NCBI GenBank assembly: GCA_900537185.1
Contig: LS999826.1
Coordinates: forward strand, 310,001-374,000
Reading direction: 5' to 3'
Length of the DNA: 64,000 nt
Source of the DNA: Cytophagales bacterium Alg240-R148
GTDB taxonomy: Bacteria; Bacteroidota; Bacteroidia; Cytophagales; Cyclobacteriaceae
How positions within the stretch are numbered: the stretch's first letter is position 1; the number at the start of each line of letters is the position of its first letter. Positions 25,681-36,351 of the stretch are shown here, piece after piece. A program made the translations under genes and the position numbers. A model generated the notes under the pieces. It was not told where the DNA came from, ran no database searches, and saw nothing but the letters and a program-made list of their open reading frames with translations.

Positions 25681-26073
25681 GATTGTAAGTGTTTTTTTTT
25701 GAATCAGTTTTAGTTGTATATAATTATATAATTAGAATTATAAGTTTAATTATATTGGTTTCTATAAATATATGTAAATTTTAATTATATACCATGAACA
25801 AAATATTAAAAAAAAATAGCATTTAAATTGATTCACGATTAATTAATATTAATTATAGACAGTATTAATGTAATAAAACAAAGAAAATTTGCATGATTTG
25901 AAATGTAAGATTTGTGTTTAAACGTTAATGTTTCTTAAATAGAGTGCTGTATGCAGCGTAAATTTGAATTATTTGAAGGTGTGTCGTCATGTGGATAAAA
26001 GTTATATTCGGCTTTCTTTTTTGTTCTTAAGAATGTAGGTTTAAATTGTATTTTAGAAATAAAATTTTTTTGG
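25681..26073. other. AT-rich intergenic region between divergent genes
   Basis: Nearly 400 bases without a plausible gene. The left half is extremely AT-rich (TAATTATATAATTAGAATTA around 25719-25738). It must hold the promoters of the leftward small gene and rightward uvrB; a TATATTCG at about 26006-26013 is a near match to the -7 consensus for uvrB. I see no clear LexA-type palindrome. Confidence 0.5.
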
Positions 26074-28101
26074 ATGAAATTTGAAATAAATTCCGAATAT
26101 GAGCCTACAGGGGACCAACCAGAGGCAATAAAGGCTTTGGCCAAAGGCATACAAGCCAACGAAGCCTATCAAACATTGCTTGGTGTTACTGGTTCTGGTA
26201 AAACTTTTACCATTGCTAATGTGATAGAAGAAGTACAAAAACCAACATTGGTATTATGCCACAATAAAACACTGGCAGCTCAACTGTATGGAGAATTCAA
26301 ACACTTTTTTCCAAACAACGCGGTAGAGTATTTTATTTCTTACTACGACTACTACCAACCTGAAGCCTTTTTGCCAACTACTAGTTTGTACATTGAGAAA
26401 GATTTATCCATCAACGAGGAAATAGAAAAGTTGCGTTTGAGTGCTTCTTCTGCTTTGTTAACCGGTCGTCGCGATGTAATAGTCGTGGCTTCTGTGTCTT
26501 GTATTTATGGAATAGGAAATCCTGAAGAATTTGGGAACCAAGTGATTGGACTAAGGAAGGGGGAGCTTATTTCCAGAAATAAATTGCTCTTTGCATTGGT
26601 GGATATATTGTACAATAGGACGGAAGCAGATTTTAAAAGGGGGACGTTCAGAGTGAAAGGAGATACGGTTGATATTTTTATTGCCTATGCGGATTTTGCA
26701 TATAGGCTCATATTTTGGGGAGATGAAATAGAAAGTATACAACGAATTGACCCGGAAACTGGAAAGAAAATAGGAGAGGAAGAAGCGGTGACTATATTTC
26801 CCGCCAATTTGTTCGTCACCGGAAAAGATGCCATACACCAAGCCATTCATGAGATACAGGATGATTTAGTGGATCAAATAAAAATGTTTGAAAAGGATGG
26901 CAGATTTTTGGAATCCACTCGAATTAAGGAAAGAACAGAATTTGACTTGGAAATGATGCGAGAATTGGGTTATTGTTCTGGAATTGAAAATTACTCCAGG
27001 TATTTTGATCGTAGGAACCCAGGCTCCAGGCCCTTCTGCTTACTGGATTATTTCCCAGAAGACTATCTTATGGTTATTGATGAAAGCCATGTTACCCTAC
27101 CTCAGGTTAGGGCCATGTGGGGCGGTGATCGATCTAGAAAGGTCAACCTCGTTGACTACGGTTTTAGATTGCCCTCTGCCATGGACAACCGCCCCCTGAC
27201 TTTCAATGAATTTGAGAATATTCAAAATCAAGTGGTTTACGTGAGTGCAACACCAGCGGAATATGAATTGTCAAAAAGTGAGGGCGTAGTAGTTGAGCAA
27301 ATAATAAGACCTACTGGCTTACTTGATCCAGAAATAGAAGTTCGGCCTAGCGAAAACCAAATTGATGACCTATTAGAAGAAATTGACGAGCGAATAAAGA
27401 AAGACGAGCGGGTTTTGATTACCACGCTCACCAAGCGCATGGCAGAAGAATTGACTAAATACCTTACAAGAGCCAATGTGAAATGCCGTTACATACATTC
27501 AGAAGTGGATACTTTGGATAGAGTAGAAATTCTTAGAGAGCTTCGTTTGGGTGTGTTTGATGTTTTAATTGGTGTCAATTTGCTCAGGGAAGGACTCGAC
27601 TTACCAGAGGTTTCCTTGGTGGCTATTTTGGATGCTGATAAAGAAGGTTTTTTAAGGAATGTACGTTCCTTAGTACAAACAATAGGCAGGGCGGCAAGAA
27701 ATGAAAATGGAAAGGTGATTATGTATGCAGATAAAATTACCGATTCTATGCAGACATCAATAGACGAAACAGAACGGCGTAGAAAAATTCAGCTTGCTTA
27801 TAACACAACCCATAACATTACTCCTAAAACCATAAGGAAGTCAAAAGAAGCTATTATGGAGCAAACCAATGTGGCCGATAAGAAGTCAGGAGGTAAGAAG
27901 TATTATGCAGAAAGTGAATCCAGCAGTATTGCAGCAGACCCTGTAGTAGCCCATGTTGGTAAAGAAGCCTTGCTCAAAATGATTCAGAGAACAAAAAGCA
28001 ATATGGAAATAGCAGCCAAGGACTTAGATTTTATTGAGGCTGCGAAGTTAAGAGACGAATTATTCGACCTCCAAAAATTGTTGGAAAAGAAAGACAAATG
28101 A
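26074..28101 (+). CDS. uvrB: excinuclease ABC subunit B
   Basis: UvrB is the damage-verifying helicase-like subunit of nucleotide excision repair. The 675-residue protein has Walker A GVTGSGKT (38-45), the beta-hairpin motif [12 protein letters not shown] (about 90-101), DESH Walker B around 335, helicase motifs [17 protein letters not shown] and QTIGRAARN in the second RecA domain, and a C-terminal UVR motif ([12 protein letters not shown], about 650-661) that contacts UvrC. Length is normal. It is monocistronic, with convergent leuB behind it. Confidence 0.97.
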   Translation: MKFEINSEYEPTGDQPEAIKALAKGIQANEAYQTLLGVTGSGKTFTIANVIEEVQKPTLVLCHNKTLAAQLYGEFKHFFPNNAVEYFISYYDYYQPEAFLPTTSLYIEKDLSINEEIEKLRLSASSALLTGRRDVIVVASVSCIYGIGNPEEFGNQVIGLRKGELISRNKLLFALVDILYNRTEADFKRGTFRVKGDTVDIFIAYADFAYRLIFWGDEIESIQRIDPETGKKIGEEEAVTIFPANLFVTGKDAIHQAIHEIQDDLVDQIKMFEKDGRFLESTRIKERTEFDLEMMRELGYCSGIENYSRYFDRRNPGSRPFCLLDYFPEDYLMVIDESHVTLPQVRAMWGGDRSRKVNLVDYGFRLPSAMDNRPLTFNEFENIQNQVVYVSATPAEYELSKSEGVVVEQIIRPTGLLDPEIEVRPSENQIDDLLEEIDERIKKDERVLITTLTKRMAEELTKYLTRANVKCRYIHSEVDTLDRVEILRELRLGVFDVLIGVNLLREGLDLPEVSLVAILDADKEGFLRNVRSLVQTIGRAARNENGKVIMYADKITDSMQTSIDETERRRKIQLAYNTTHNITPKTIRKSKEAIMEQTNVADKKSGGKKYYAESESSSIAADPVVAHVGKEALLKMIQRTKSNMEIAAKDLDFIEAAKLRDELFDLQKLLEKKDK

Positions 28102-28127
28102 CCCCTACATATGCGCTTGTAGGGGTC
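28100..28127 (+). terminator. hairpin between uvrB and leuB
   Basis: GACCCCTACA and TGTAGGGGTC form a perfect 10-bp stem with loop TATGCGCT, directly after the uvrB stop. A T-tract is missing on both sides, so it may act as a weak bidirectional terminator or as a 3'-end stabiliser for the convergent genes. Confidence 0.55.
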
Positions 28128-28147
28128 CAGCACATAATAAACCCAAA

Positions 28148-29260
28148 TTATATTATTGTGCTAAGTCCAATAGTGAGATAATCTTTTTTGATCTTACTTG
28201 TTGCCTGTTTTTCTTCAATAAAATCAGCAATGTAATCCCCAACTTGCTGGGTGCTAAAATTATTCTTGGCATCCAAATCTTCGGTTACGATGCCTTCTTT
28301 CATAGCGGCGTTAACTGCTTCTCTGATATCAATTGCTTCATTGGCTAACCCCAAGTGGTCCATCATCATAGCGGCAGAAAGAATGGTGGCCATCGGGTTG
28401 GCAATATTTTTCCCAGCAGCTTGAGGAAAAGACCCGTGAATCGGTTCGAACATAGAAGTTTTTGCTCCAATAGATGCCGAAGGCAACATGCCCAATGAAC
28501 CTGAAATAACACTGGACTCGTCGGATATTATATCACCGAACATATTCTCCGTTAATATCACATCAAATTGTTTTGGATTTAGTATCATTTGCATTGCTGC
28601 ATTGTCAACAAACATCATGTCCAACACAACATCGGGATATTCCACGGCAATTTCAGATACAACTTCTCTCCATAACCTTGAAGTTTCTAGAACATTGGCT
28701 TTGTCTATAAGTGTTACTTTTTTACTTCTCAATTGTGCAGCTTCAAAAGCTTTGTGTGCAATGCGTTCTATTTCATAGCGCTCGTACGTACAATGATCGA
28801 AAGCTCCTGTCTCTGTTCTGCCCTTTTCTCCAAAATATATGCCACTGGTCAACTCTCTGTAAACCACGATATCCACTCCTTTAATTAGTTCTTCTTTTAA
28901 GGGAGATTTGGAAATAAGCAAGTCATAGGCTTTTACCGGTCTAATATTGGCAAACAAACCCAAACTTTTTCGAAGTTTTAACAAACCTTGTTCTGGCCGT
29001 ACTTTAGCAGAAGGGTCGTTGTCGTATTTCGGATGCCCAATAGCACCAAACAACAACGCATCGCTCTCTAGGCATGTTTCTAGGGTAGCTTCTGGTAAAG
29101 GGTCGCCATAATTGTCAATGGCGATTGCACCTACATCGGCAAAGTTGTATTTAAACTCATGGCCATATTTAATGCCCACGGCATTTAATACTTTGATGGC
29201 TTGATCGGTAACTTCAGGTCCGATTCCATCTCCAGGTAGTACTGCTATTTTGAAGTTCAT
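28148..29260 (-). CDS. leuB: 3-isopropylmalate dehydrogenase
   Basis: LeuB oxidises and decarboxylates 3-isopropylmalate to 2-ketoisocaproate with NAD+, the third leucine-specific step. 370 residues with PGDGIGPEV (9-17), the substrate-binding RPEQGLLKLRK region (about 88-98), RELTSGIYFGEKGR (about 135-148), DKANVLETSRLW (about 187-198) and ENMFGDIISDE (about 239-249). Length fits. It is the last gene of the leftward leuACDB operon, 11 bases after leuD. Confidence 0.96.
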   Translation of the reverse strand: MNFKIAVLPGDGIGPEVTDQAIKVLNAVGIKYGHEFKYNFADVGAIAIDNYGDPLPEATLETCLESDALLFGAIGHPKYDNDPSAKVRPEQGLLKLRKSLGLFANIRPVKAYDLLISKSPLKEELIKGVDIVVYRELTSGIYFGEKGRTETGAFDHCTYERYEIERIAHKAFEAAQLRSKKVTLIDKANVLETSRLWREVVSEIAVEYPDVVLDMMFVDNAAMQMILNPKQFDVILTENMFGDIISDESSVISGSLGMLPSASIGAKTSMFEPIHGSFPQAAGKNIANPMATILSAAMMMDHLGLANEAIDIREAVNAAMKEGIVTEDLDAKNNFSTQQVGDYIADFIEEKQATSKIKKDYLTIGLSTII

Positions 29261-29271
29261 ATGGTTATAGT

Positions 29272-29868
29272 TTACCAGAATTTTACGGCTTTCGACTCGT
29301 AATTTTCTATTTCAGTTTTTTGATTTATTAAATAATCAATGTCATCGTACCCATTGATCATACATTCTTTTTTGTATTCGTTGATTTCGAACTGTTCTTT
29401 TTCACCTGTTGCTACCAGGGTTATGGTTTGGTTTTCTAGGTCCACCTCCAATGCAGTTTGTGGGTCTTTTTGTATGGCCGAAAATACCTTTGTTAAGAAT
29501 GCTTCAGACACTTGCACCGGTAAAAGTCCGTTATTTAGTGCATTGCCTTTGAATATGTCTGCGAAAAAGCTGGATACTACCACTTTGAATCCATAATCTG
29601 TTATAGCCCAAGCAGCGTGTTCTCTACTAGAACCACATCCAAAATTCTTTTCTGCAACTAATATTTTGCCTGAATACTTAGAGTCATTTAGAGGGAAATC
29701 CTGTACTAATTCTCCATTTTTATCGTACCTCCAGTCTCTGAAAACATTTTCTCCAAACCCTTCTCTGCTAGTGGCTTTTAAGAATCTGGCAGGAATTATT
29801 TGGTCCGTATCAATATCTGCGATGGCCACGGGAACAGCCGGCGAATTTAGTTTTTTAAATTTTTCCAT
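29272..29868 (-). CDS. leuD: 3-isopropylmalate dehydratase small subunit
   Basis: LeuD supplies the swivelling substrate-recognition domain of isopropylmalate isomerase and pairs with LeuC. 198 residues with [14 protein letters not shown] (18-31), [12 protein letters not shown] (about 74-85) and the NGLLPVQV strand (about 113-120). Length and motifs are normal. It follows leuC after one base and precedes leuB by 11. Confidence 0.96.
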   Translation of the reverse strand: MEKFKKLNSPAVPVAIADIDTDQIIPARFLKATSREGFGENVFRDWRYDKNGELVQDFPLNDSKYSGKILVAEKNFGCGSSREHAAWAITDYGFKVVVSSFFADIFKGNALNNGLLPVQVSEAFLTKVFSAIQKDPQTALEVDLENQTITLVATGEKEQFEINEYKKECMINGYDDIDYLINQKTEIENYESKAVKFW

Positions 29869-29869
29869 T

Positions 29870-31258
29870 TTAGTTCAAATAATTCCTCACATCTACAATT
29901 TTCCCTTCAATTGCCACCGCTGCTGCCATTAATGGACTAGCCAAAATGGTTCTAGCTCCAGGGCCTTGTCTGCCTTCAAAATTTCTATTGGAGGTGCTAA
30001 TGCAGTATTCCCCAGCGGGTACTTTGTCTTCATTCATGGCCAAACAAGCGGAACATCCTGGTTCCCGCAATTGAAAACCAGCAGCTTCCAAAATTTTGTC
30101 CAAGCCTTCTTCTTTAGCCTGTTTTTCTACTTGTTTGCTACCTGGAACAATTAAAGCATTGACGTTGGCAGCTTTTTTCTTGCCTTTAATAAAGGAAGCC
30201 ACTTTTCTTAAATCTTCTATTCTGGAGTTGGTACAACTGCCTATGAACACATAGTTGACAGGAGTACCAATTATCTCTTGTCCCTTCTTGAACCCCATGT
30301 AATTCAATGATTTGTCAAAAGAAGCTGCATTTCCATTGGAATTTGGAATGCTTTCTTTTACTCCAATTCCCATACCTGGATTGGTCCCATAAGTTACCAT
30401 CGGCGTTATGTTGTTAGCATCAAAAGTATGTTCGGTATCAAATTGAGCGGATGCATCCGTTTTTAGCGATTTCCAATAGGTAATTGCTTCCTTCAATTGC
30501 TCCCCTTTTGGTGCAAATTCGCGGTCTTTTACGTAGTCGAAAGTTACTTCATCTGGTGCGATCATACCGCCTCTAGCGCCCATTTCGATACTCATGTTAC
30601 AAATGGTCATGCGTTCTTCCATAGAAAGTGAAGTAATGGCAGAGCCAGCGTATTCTATGAAATGTCCTGTGCCTCCTGCCGCAGTTAACTGGGCAATAAC
30701 ATACAATATGATGTCTTTGGCTTCTACTCCCTTAGAAAGTTCCCCATCTATTGTAATGCGCATTTTCTTTGGTTTTTGTAATAGAACGCATTGAGAGGCC
30801 ATCACTTGGGCTACTTGGCTGGTTCCAATTCCAAATGCTATGGAACCAAAAGCACCATGAGTAGAGGTATGGCTGTCGCCACAAACCATGGTCATCCCAG
30901 GGAGTGTTAGACCCAATTCTGGACCTATCACATGAACGATTCCCTGGAATGGATGACCTAACCCAAACAAATTGACATTGTGCTTTTCGCAATTTTCAGT
31001 TAGAGTGTCTACCTGAAATTTTGAAAGCGCATCTTTTATAGGCAAGTGTTGATCCAATGTTGGTACATTGTGGTCAGGAGTTGCCACCATATTTTGCGTT
31101 CTAAATATTTCTAATCCTCGGTTTTCAATTTCTTTGAAAGCCTGAGGGCTAGTAACTTCGTGTATCAAATGTTTATCGATATAGAGGATGTCCAATCCTC
31201 CAGGGGCATGTTTTACTACATGTGCATCCCATACCTTATCAAATAACGTCTTTCCCAT
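29870..31258 (-). CDS. leuC: 3-isopropylmalate dehydratase large subunit
   Basis: LeuC binds the [4Fe-4S] cluster and isomerises 2-isopropylmalate to 3-isopropylmalate together with LeuD. 462 residues with [13 protein letters not shown] (about 131-143), the cluster cysteines in GSCTNSR (about 343-349) and GCSACLAM (about 403-410), and NRNFEGRQG (about 425-433). Length and motif order are those of the bacterial LeuC. It lies 14 bases after leuA. Confidence 0.97.
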   Translation of the reverse strand: MGKTLFDKVWDAHVVKHAPGGLDILYIDKHLIHEVTSPQAFKEIENRGLEIFRTQNMVATPDHNVPTLDQHLPIKDALSKFQVDTLTENCEKHNVNLFGLGHPFQGIVHVIGPELGLTLPGMTMVCGDSHTSTHGAFGSIAFGIGTSQVAQVMASQCVLLQKPKKMRITIDGELSKGVEAKDIILYVIAQLTAAGGTGHFIEYAGSAITSLSMEERMTICNMSIEMGARGGMIAPDEVTFDYVKDREFAPKGEQLKEAITYWKSLKTDASAQFDTEHTFDANNITPMVTYGTNPGMGIGVKESIPNSNGNAASFDKSLNYMGFKKGQEIIGTPVNYVFIGSCTNSRIEDLRKVASFIKGKKKAANVNALIVPGSKQVEKQAKEEGLDKILEAAGFQLREPGCSACLAMNEDKVPAGEYCISTSNRNFEGRQGPGARTILASPLMAAAVAIEGKIVDVRNYLN

Positions 31259-31272
31259 CTATAATGAAATTC

Positions 31273-32436
31273 TTAAGCTTCAACCAAATTGCATTCTTCC
31301 ACAATCTTGTGCAAATCTTCGTCTTGCACTTCTTTTTTGGTATCAGCGTACTTTAAAAAGTTTTTATATGCCGTATTCAATCCCTCTCGGGTTAAGTTGT
31401 ATCCAACTTCACTTAATCTAAAAGCCAAAGCAGCCCTACCGCTTCGAGCAGTAAGTATGATGGAAGATTTATCTACTCCAACTTCCTCTGGGTCAATGAT
31501 TTCATAAGTAGCTCGGTTCTTTATTACCCCATCCTGGTGGATACCACTAGAATGTGCAAAAGCATTGGCTCCAACAATGGCCTTGTTTGGCTGAATAGGC
31601 ATGAACATCAATTCCGAAACCATTCTGGATGTTTCAAAAATCTTTTTTGTATTGATGTTGGTATCTAAATTAAGATAGGGGTGTTGCTTCATAATCATGA
31701 CGACCTCTTCTAGCGAGGTGTTTCCAGCTCTTTCTCCAATGCCATTCAAAGTGCATTCAATCTGAGAGGCGCCATTTTGAGCTCCAGCAATCGTATTGGC
31801 GGTGGCTAGGCCTAAATCGTTGTGACAATGTGTAGAAAGGACGGCTTTTTCAATGCCCCTTACATTTTCATACAAATACTTTATTTTTGCCCCGTATTCT
31901 TCTGGTAAGCAATAGCCTGTTGTATCTGGAATATTCAAAACAGTTGCACCATTTTTTATAGCCTCTTCACAAACTCTAGCCAAATATTCATTTTCCGTTC
32001 TTCCTGCATCTTCAGCATAAAATTCAACGTCCTCAACAAATTTCTTAGCATATGCCACAGCTTGTCCTGCCCTCAAAAGAATTTCGGATTGTGTAGATTT
32101 TAACTTGTGTTTAATATGGGACTCTGAAGTGCCAATTCCTGTATGTATGCGTGGTTTTTTAGCATATTTCAATGCTTCTGCTGCTACTTCTATGTCTTTT
32201 TCTACGGCCCTAGATAGGGCACATATAGTAGCGTTTCGAACTTCTTTGCATACTGCCTGTACAGAACTAAAGTCACCCGGGCTTGAAATCGGGAATCCTG
32301 CCTCGATAATATCAACCCCCAGGGCTTCCAGCTGAAGCGCAATTTTCACCTTCTGTTCACTATTCAACTTGCTTCCAGGTACCTGTTCCCCGTCTCTTAG
32401 GGTGGTATCAAAGATTTGGATTTGTCTTTTGTTCAT
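31273..32436 (-). CDS. leuA: 2-isopropylmalate synthase, short form without regulatory domain
   Basis: LeuA condenses acetyl-CoA with 2-ketoisovalerate, the first committed leucine step. The TIM barrel shows [13 protein letters not shown] (9-21), metal-binding [12 protein letters not shown] (about 201-212), NGIGERAGN (about 233-241) and HSSGIHQDG (about 293-301). At 387 residues it stops after the linker region and lacks the roughly 120-residue C-terminal domain that binds leucine in longer enzymes, so classical feedback inhibition is unlikely. It is the first gene of the leftward leuACDB operon. Confidence 0.94.
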   Translation of the reverse strand: MNKRQIQIFDTTLRDGEQVPGSKLNSEQKVKIALQLEALGVDIIEAGFPISSPGDFSSVQAVCKEVRNATICALSRAVEKDIEVAAEALKYAKKPRIHTGIGTSESHIKHKLKSTQSEILLRAGQAVAYAKKFVEDVEFYAEDAGRTENEYLARVCEEAIKNGATVLNIPDTTGYCLPEEYGAKIKYLYENVRGIEKAVLSTHCHNDLGLATANTIAGAQNGASQIECTLNGIGERAGNTSLEEVVMIMKQHPYLNLDTNINTKKIFETSRMVSELMFMPIQPNKAIVGANAFAHSSGIHQDGVIKNRATYEIIDPEEVGVDKSSIILTARSGRAALAFRLSEVGYNLTREGLNTAYKNFLKYADTKKEVQDEDLHKIVEECNLVEA

Positions 32437-32485
32437 CTTTTATTTGGATTAAACCTTTGTTAGAAATTTATACCAATCTCGAATA

Positions 32486-32493
32486 CAAATTTA
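32486..32493 (-). promoter_or_regulatory. leuA promoter -7 box
   Basis: The minus strand reads TAAATTTG, an exact TAnnTTTG match, about 50 bases before the leuA ATG. The -33 TTTG is not evident. I looked in the leader for a T-box or a leucine-rich attenuator peptide and saw neither. Confidence 0.4.
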
Positions 32494-32585
32494 TCGTTAC
32501 CTTACAGTGTTAAAAGTTCGGTAATAGAATATTTACAATTTCTAAATACGTATTAATGTTGTAATGCACTGGTAGTAAGTGTTTT

Positions 32586-34175
32586 ATGCGAAAAAACTAT
32601 ACTATGGCTACAAGCAAAGAAGAACCTTTGTTTTTTTTAATAAAGTCAATGAGCAAGTCTGAAAAAAGACACTTTAAGCTTTATGTAAATCGGACGAGCA
32701 ACAAGGAGAATATAAAATTCATCATGTTATTTGATGCATTAGAAGGGATGAAGTCGTTTGTTGAATCTGCTATTTTTAAAAAAGTACCAGAATTGAAAAA
32801 GACCCAGCTTTCCAATATGAAAGCACATTTGTACAAGCAGATATTAACCAGTTTGCGTTTGAACCATATCAACAGTAATGTGGACATTCAGTTGCGTGAA
32901 AACTTGGATTATGCCCGCATATTGTACAACAAGGGTCTGTACAAGCAGGCTTTAAAAATGCTTGATAAAAACAAACAATTGTCTATTACGGCAAAAAACA
33001 ATATGATTACGTTGGAGATTCTTGAATTTGAAAAGCTTATAGAGTCCCAATACATTACAAGAAGCATAGGAGGAAGGGCAGATGAGTTAACCAATGAGAC
33101 CAAGTACTACAACAAGGTGATTTCACAGACCAATGAATTCAGTAACTTGGCGTTACAGCTTTACGGATTGTATTTAAAAGTGGGGTATGCAAGGAACGAA
33201 AAAGATTTCTTATATGCGCAATCCTTTCTAAAATCAAATTTGCCCAAATACAATTACAAATACTTAACTTTCTATGAACGTTTGTATCTTTTTCAATCGT
33301 TGGTATGGTACAATTTTATTATTCAGGATTTTGTGATGTGTTATAGGAATGCTCAAAAATGGGTAAATCTATTCCATCAAAATCCAGAAATGGTTCAAAA
33401 GGAACCGATGTTGTACGCCAAGGGCTTGCATAATTTACTAGCCGCATTGTTTAACTTGCAACACCACGATAAATTTTGTGAAGTTTTAGAAGAAATGGTC
33501 AGTTTTTCAAAAGACGAACGGTATGTTAACAATGAAAATCTGCAAGTAGTACTGTTTTTATATGTTTACAGCAACAAGATTAACCAGCATTACATGGAAG
33601 GCGAGTTTACGTCAGGTCTTAAGCTGATACCAAGTTTGTTACAAAACATTGAACATTATGCCGACAAATTAGATGACCATAGGATTTTGGTGTTTTACTA
33701 CAAAATTGCATGCCTGTATTTTGGAAGTGGAGACAATATCAATGCCATCAAATACTTACAAATGGTGATAGATTTTAAAGACACCAGTTTGCGAGGAGAT
33801 ATCCATTGTTTTGCCAGAATACTAAATTTGATAGCGCATTATGAAGAAGGTATAGACGACCGATTGGAATACCACATAAAGTCGGTTTATCATTTTTTAG
33901 GGAAAATGGATGACTTGCAAGCCGTGCAAAAGGAAATCATTTCTTTTCTTAGAAAACTCAATAGGATTACTTTAGACAACCTGAAACAAGAATTTACGAA
34001 ACTAAGGAATAAATTGGCCAAACACGCCAAAGAAAAATACGAACGCAGGCCCTTTTTATATTTGGATATTATTTCGTGGTTGGAAAGTAAAATATACAAC
34101 AAACCAGTACAATTGGTCATCAAAGAAAAAAGAAAGCTTGGGGTTGCAACTTTAAATGATAGGTACCAACTTTAA
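32586..34175 (+). CDS. large helical (TPR-like) cytoplasmic protein of unknown function
   Basis: 529 residues (523 if the ATG at 32604 is used). No signal peptide or membrane span. The sequence is made almost entirely of amphipathic helix pairs, including ARILYNKGLYKQALKMLDK around 110-128 and a series of similar pairs up to about 460, so it is a TPR or TPR-like solenoid. A charged coiled coil (about 460-500) precedes the C-terminus. Such 500-residue solenoids are common and uncharacterised in Bacteroidota. It is divergent from leuA and overlaps the raw frame of the next gene, but the real start of that gene lies seven bases downstream of its stop. Confidence 0.7.
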   Translation: MRKNYTMATSKEEPLFFLIKSMSKSEKRHFKLYVNRTSNKENIKFIMLFDALEGMKSFVESAIFKKVPELKKTQLSNMKAHLYKQILTSLRLNHINSNVDIQLRENLDYARILYNKGLYKQALKMLDKNKQLSITAKNNMITLEILEFEKLIESQYITRSIGGRADELTNETKYYNKVISQTNEFSNLALQLYGLYLKVGYARNEKDFLYAQSFLKSNLPKYNYKYLTFYERLYLFQSLVWYNFIIQDFVMCYRNAQKWVNLFHQNPEMVQKEPMLYAKGLHNLLAALFNLQHHDKFCEVLEEMVSFSKDERYVNNENLQVVLFLYVYSNKINQHYMEGEFTSGLKLIPSLLQNIEHYADKLDDHRILVFYYKIACLYFGSGDNINAIKYLQMVIDFKDTSLRGDIHCFARILNLIAHYEEGIDDRLEYHIKSVYHFLGKMDDLQAVQKEIISFLRKLNRITLDNLKQEFTKLRNKLAKHAKEKYERRPFLYLDIISWLESKIYNKPVQLVIKEKRKLGVATLNDRYQL

Positions 34176-34182
34176 AGAAAAA

Positions 34183-34686
34183 ATGCGTTTATTATTGTTA
34201 CTCATTTTTATGGCCCCAACTTTGGTGTCGTGGGCACAGACTTCAGGTGGAGGTCTAAAAGCAGGCTTGAATTTCTCTAAGTTCAATCGCTCGGCATCGG
34301 AATCAAGAATTGGATTGCACGTTGGGGGGTATTACCAACAGATGGTGCACGAGCAATTTGGCCTTGTGCCGGAGGCATTGCTTTCATTGGAAGGAGACGA
34401 TAATACCAGTTTCACCAATTTAAATATTGCTATAGGACTGCGGTATTTTTTTATAAAAGAACTTAGTGCAGAGCTGGTGCCTCAATTGGGGTTTGTCTTG
34501 GGAGATGAAAATACCAATGCAAAATCCCTTAATTTTTCGATTGGTCTTGGCGCGATGTACCAACTCAATGCTAAGGTTGGTTTGGGAGCGCGGTATTATA
34601 GTGGGTTGACCAATCTTTACGAACCCGTCAATGCACCTAATATTAAAAATAACACCTTTCAATTGTCCAGTTATATTAAGTTGTAA
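34183..34686 (+). CDS. small outer-membrane beta-barrel protein (OmpW/PorT-like)
   Basis: The ATG at 34183 gives a proper signal peptide (MRLLLLLIFMAPTLVSWAQ) and 167 residues. The mature part has alternating hydrophobic strands, beginning with GGGLKAGLNFSKF and ending in a terminal hydrophobic strand (FQLSSYIKL), the signature of an eight-stranded outer-membrane barrel of the PF13568 type. It lies just downstream of the solenoid gene and meets the leftward kinase-like gene end to end with no spacer. Function is unknown. Confidence 0.72.
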   Translation: MRLLLLLIFMAPTLVSWAQTSGGGLKAGLNFSKFNRSASESRIGLHVGGYYQQMVHEQFGLVPEALLSLEGDDNTSFTNLNIAIGLRYFFIKELSAELVPQLGFVLGDENTNAKSLNFSIGLGAMYQLNAKVGLGARYYSGLTNLYEPVNAPNIKNNTFQLSSYIKL

Positions 34687-35706
34687 TCATCTAAAAACCA
34701 TTAATAAGCTCGTTTTTAATATTTGCCCCATGTTTTTACACCTTAGAAACTGTTTGTCGTTATAATGTTCGGCCAAATCATTTTTTAAGGTCATAATGTT
34801 TGCATCCGTAGACAACTTATCTTTTTGCATGGCCCGCAGGAGGTTGCCTATTTGCAAATGACTGGATTTTAAACGGTGTCCAATCATAGATCGTTCTTCT
34901 TTTTGGTACTGCCGCATGGTGTCATGCGTCATGTTTTTAAGTCCTATTTCTATAAAAGGGTTGTTTTGTTTGAAGTACTGTGGCATGTAAATGGTTTTTC
35001 GTCCTTCATAACATTGTTGATCAAAATCAATTGCTCGAATTCGATAACTGACTTCTTCAAAGTCTGGGGTGATGTCAATGATAAAATTATTGGAATGCAT
35101 GTCTCCTAATAAGCGCACAAAACAGCGTTCGTTGAATTTAACAAATTCTTTTGCCAAGCGAATTTCGTTTAAATCATCGCTTTTCATATGTGTTTTTATA
35201 AATTGATCTCCAGGAAGCCCTACTATATGTTCTTCTATTAACGTGTCTTTTTGGACAATGTAATTGATTCTGTTAGGAGAAAGTAAATGTTCTAGTTCCA
35301 ACCCATAAATTCTGGATGCATCGGCTTTTTTTATATAAAAATAATCGAAGTTGTCATTGATTCGATTTACTACCCTAATTCTAAAAGGCTGCGTGTTGCC
35401 ATAAATACAAAGGTCAATTCGGTCAATGAAAAGATGGTTCATAACGGACAGATCTCCATCCGCTTTTAAAATGGCATAGATTTTTTTCAACCCATCATGG
35501 ATGTGGGACATTTCCGTATGTGGAAAAAAAACTGTTTCCCAAAGTGTGTCTTGGTCGTTCTTATCCATTAAGGCAATGCTGTTGTCATACCGCAGCAAAT
35601 CGTCGTATTTTAAAGGCAAAGCTTGTTCTCTGTCGTACTCTTTTAGGTATTGCCTAAGGTGTTTGCTAATCTTTATAACAGGCTTTTTTTTACTGATTTC
35701 TGCCAT
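34687..35706 (-). CDS. cryptic kinase-like protein
   Basis: 339 soluble residues, annotated by eye. The C-terminal half carries a catalytic-loop-like LLGDMHSNNFII (Asp202, His204, Asn207) followed after about 18 residues by AIDFDQ (Asp227, Asp229), the order of the Asp...Asn and metal-binding Asp motifs in choline-kinase, aminoglycoside-phosphotransferase and ABC1-type kinases. Upstream, YFYIKKA (Lys126/127), LELEH (Glu138) and the hinge-like IEEHIVGLPGDQF (156-168) fit an N-lobe with ATP-binding Lys and Glu. A glycine-rich loop is not obvious. The first 90 residues are an unknown helical region. No partner gene is obvious. Substrate, protein or small molecule, is unknown. Confidence 0.55.
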   Translation of the reverse strand: MAEISKKKPVIKISKHLRQYLKEYDREQALPLKYDDLLRYDNSIALMDKNDQDTLWETVFFPHTEMSHIHDGLKKIYAILKADGDLSVMNHLFIDRIDLCIYGNTQPFRIRVVNRINDNFDYFYIKKADASRIYGLELEHLLSPNRINYIVQKDTLIEEHIVGLPGDQFIKTHMKSDDLNEIRLAKEFVKFNERCFVRLLGDMHSNNFIIDITPDFEEVSYRIRAIDFDQQCYEGRKTIYMPQYFKQNNPFIEIGLKNMTHDTMRQYQKEERSMIGHRLKSSHLQIGNLLRAMQKDKLSTDANIMTLKNDLAEHYNDKQFLRCKNMGQILKTSLLMVFR

Positions 35707-35805
35707 TTGTCTTTATTTGTAAACTAATTTGGTAATTTTTTTTAAATTTTAGGTAACCATTTTAAAAAACACTGGTAATGTATGTGAAGTTTCAGAAACC
35801 TGAAT

Positions 35806-36351
35806 ATGACCGATGAAGCCATAATGCAACTGATTCAAAAAGGTCAGTTGGATAAAATATCAGAATTGTACGAACGCTACCACCTGATGGTTTACAATTA
35901 CTTTGTAAAACTGTCAGGAGATAGGGATACATCAAAAGATTTGGTGCAGAATACATTTCTGAGAATTATAAAATACCACGGTTCCTTTAAAGAGAGCAGT
36001 ACATTTAAAAACTGGCTGTTTCAGATAGCGAGGAACATTTATTACGACCATTATAAAGAAGTGAAATTGGTTAACAATCAAAATGTAGGAGTTGAAAATT
36101 TATTCAACCTAGCAGACGAAGTCGAGGAAGGTGGCGATCAAAAAGAGAGTATATTATATGCTGCTTTGTCAAAAATGTCTCGTGAAGATAGGGAGATTTT
36201 GATTTTGAGCAAGTTTCAAAAATACAAGTACCAGGATATCGGGAAAATATTAACCTGTTCAGAAAATACTGTGAAAGCACGGGTTTTTAGAGCAATTAAA
36301 AAATTGAAGCAGCATTATTTTGAAATGGAAAAATTGAGTTATGGAAATTAA
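35806..36351 (+). CDS. ECF-type RNA polymerase sigma factor
   Basis: 181 residues with sigma region 2 at about 20-90 (DLVQNTFLRIIKYHG and the FKNWLFQIARN segment) and region 4 at about 120-175 (LSKMSREDREILILSKF, then the HTH QDIGKILTCSENTVKARVFRA). There is no region 1 or 3, so it is an ECF sigma factor. Its stop overlaps the start of the membrane-bound anti-sigma candidate by 11 bases, and two DUF4097 genes follow, the probable regulon core. The signal is unknown. Confidence 0.9.
   Translation: MTDEAIMQLIQKGQLDKISELYERYHLMVYNYFVKLSGDRDTSKDLVQNTFLRIIKYHGSFKESSTFKNWLFQIARNIYYDHYKEVKLVNNQNVGVENLFNLADEVEEGGDQKESILYAALSKMSREDREILILSKFQKYKYQDIGKILTCSENTVKARVFRAIKKLKQHYFEMEKLSYGN

Noticed and set aside
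32437-32585. T-box or leucine attenuator before leuA
   Set aside because: No leucine-rich leader peptide, no specifier-like stem and no terminator hairpin with T-run could be found in this short leader.
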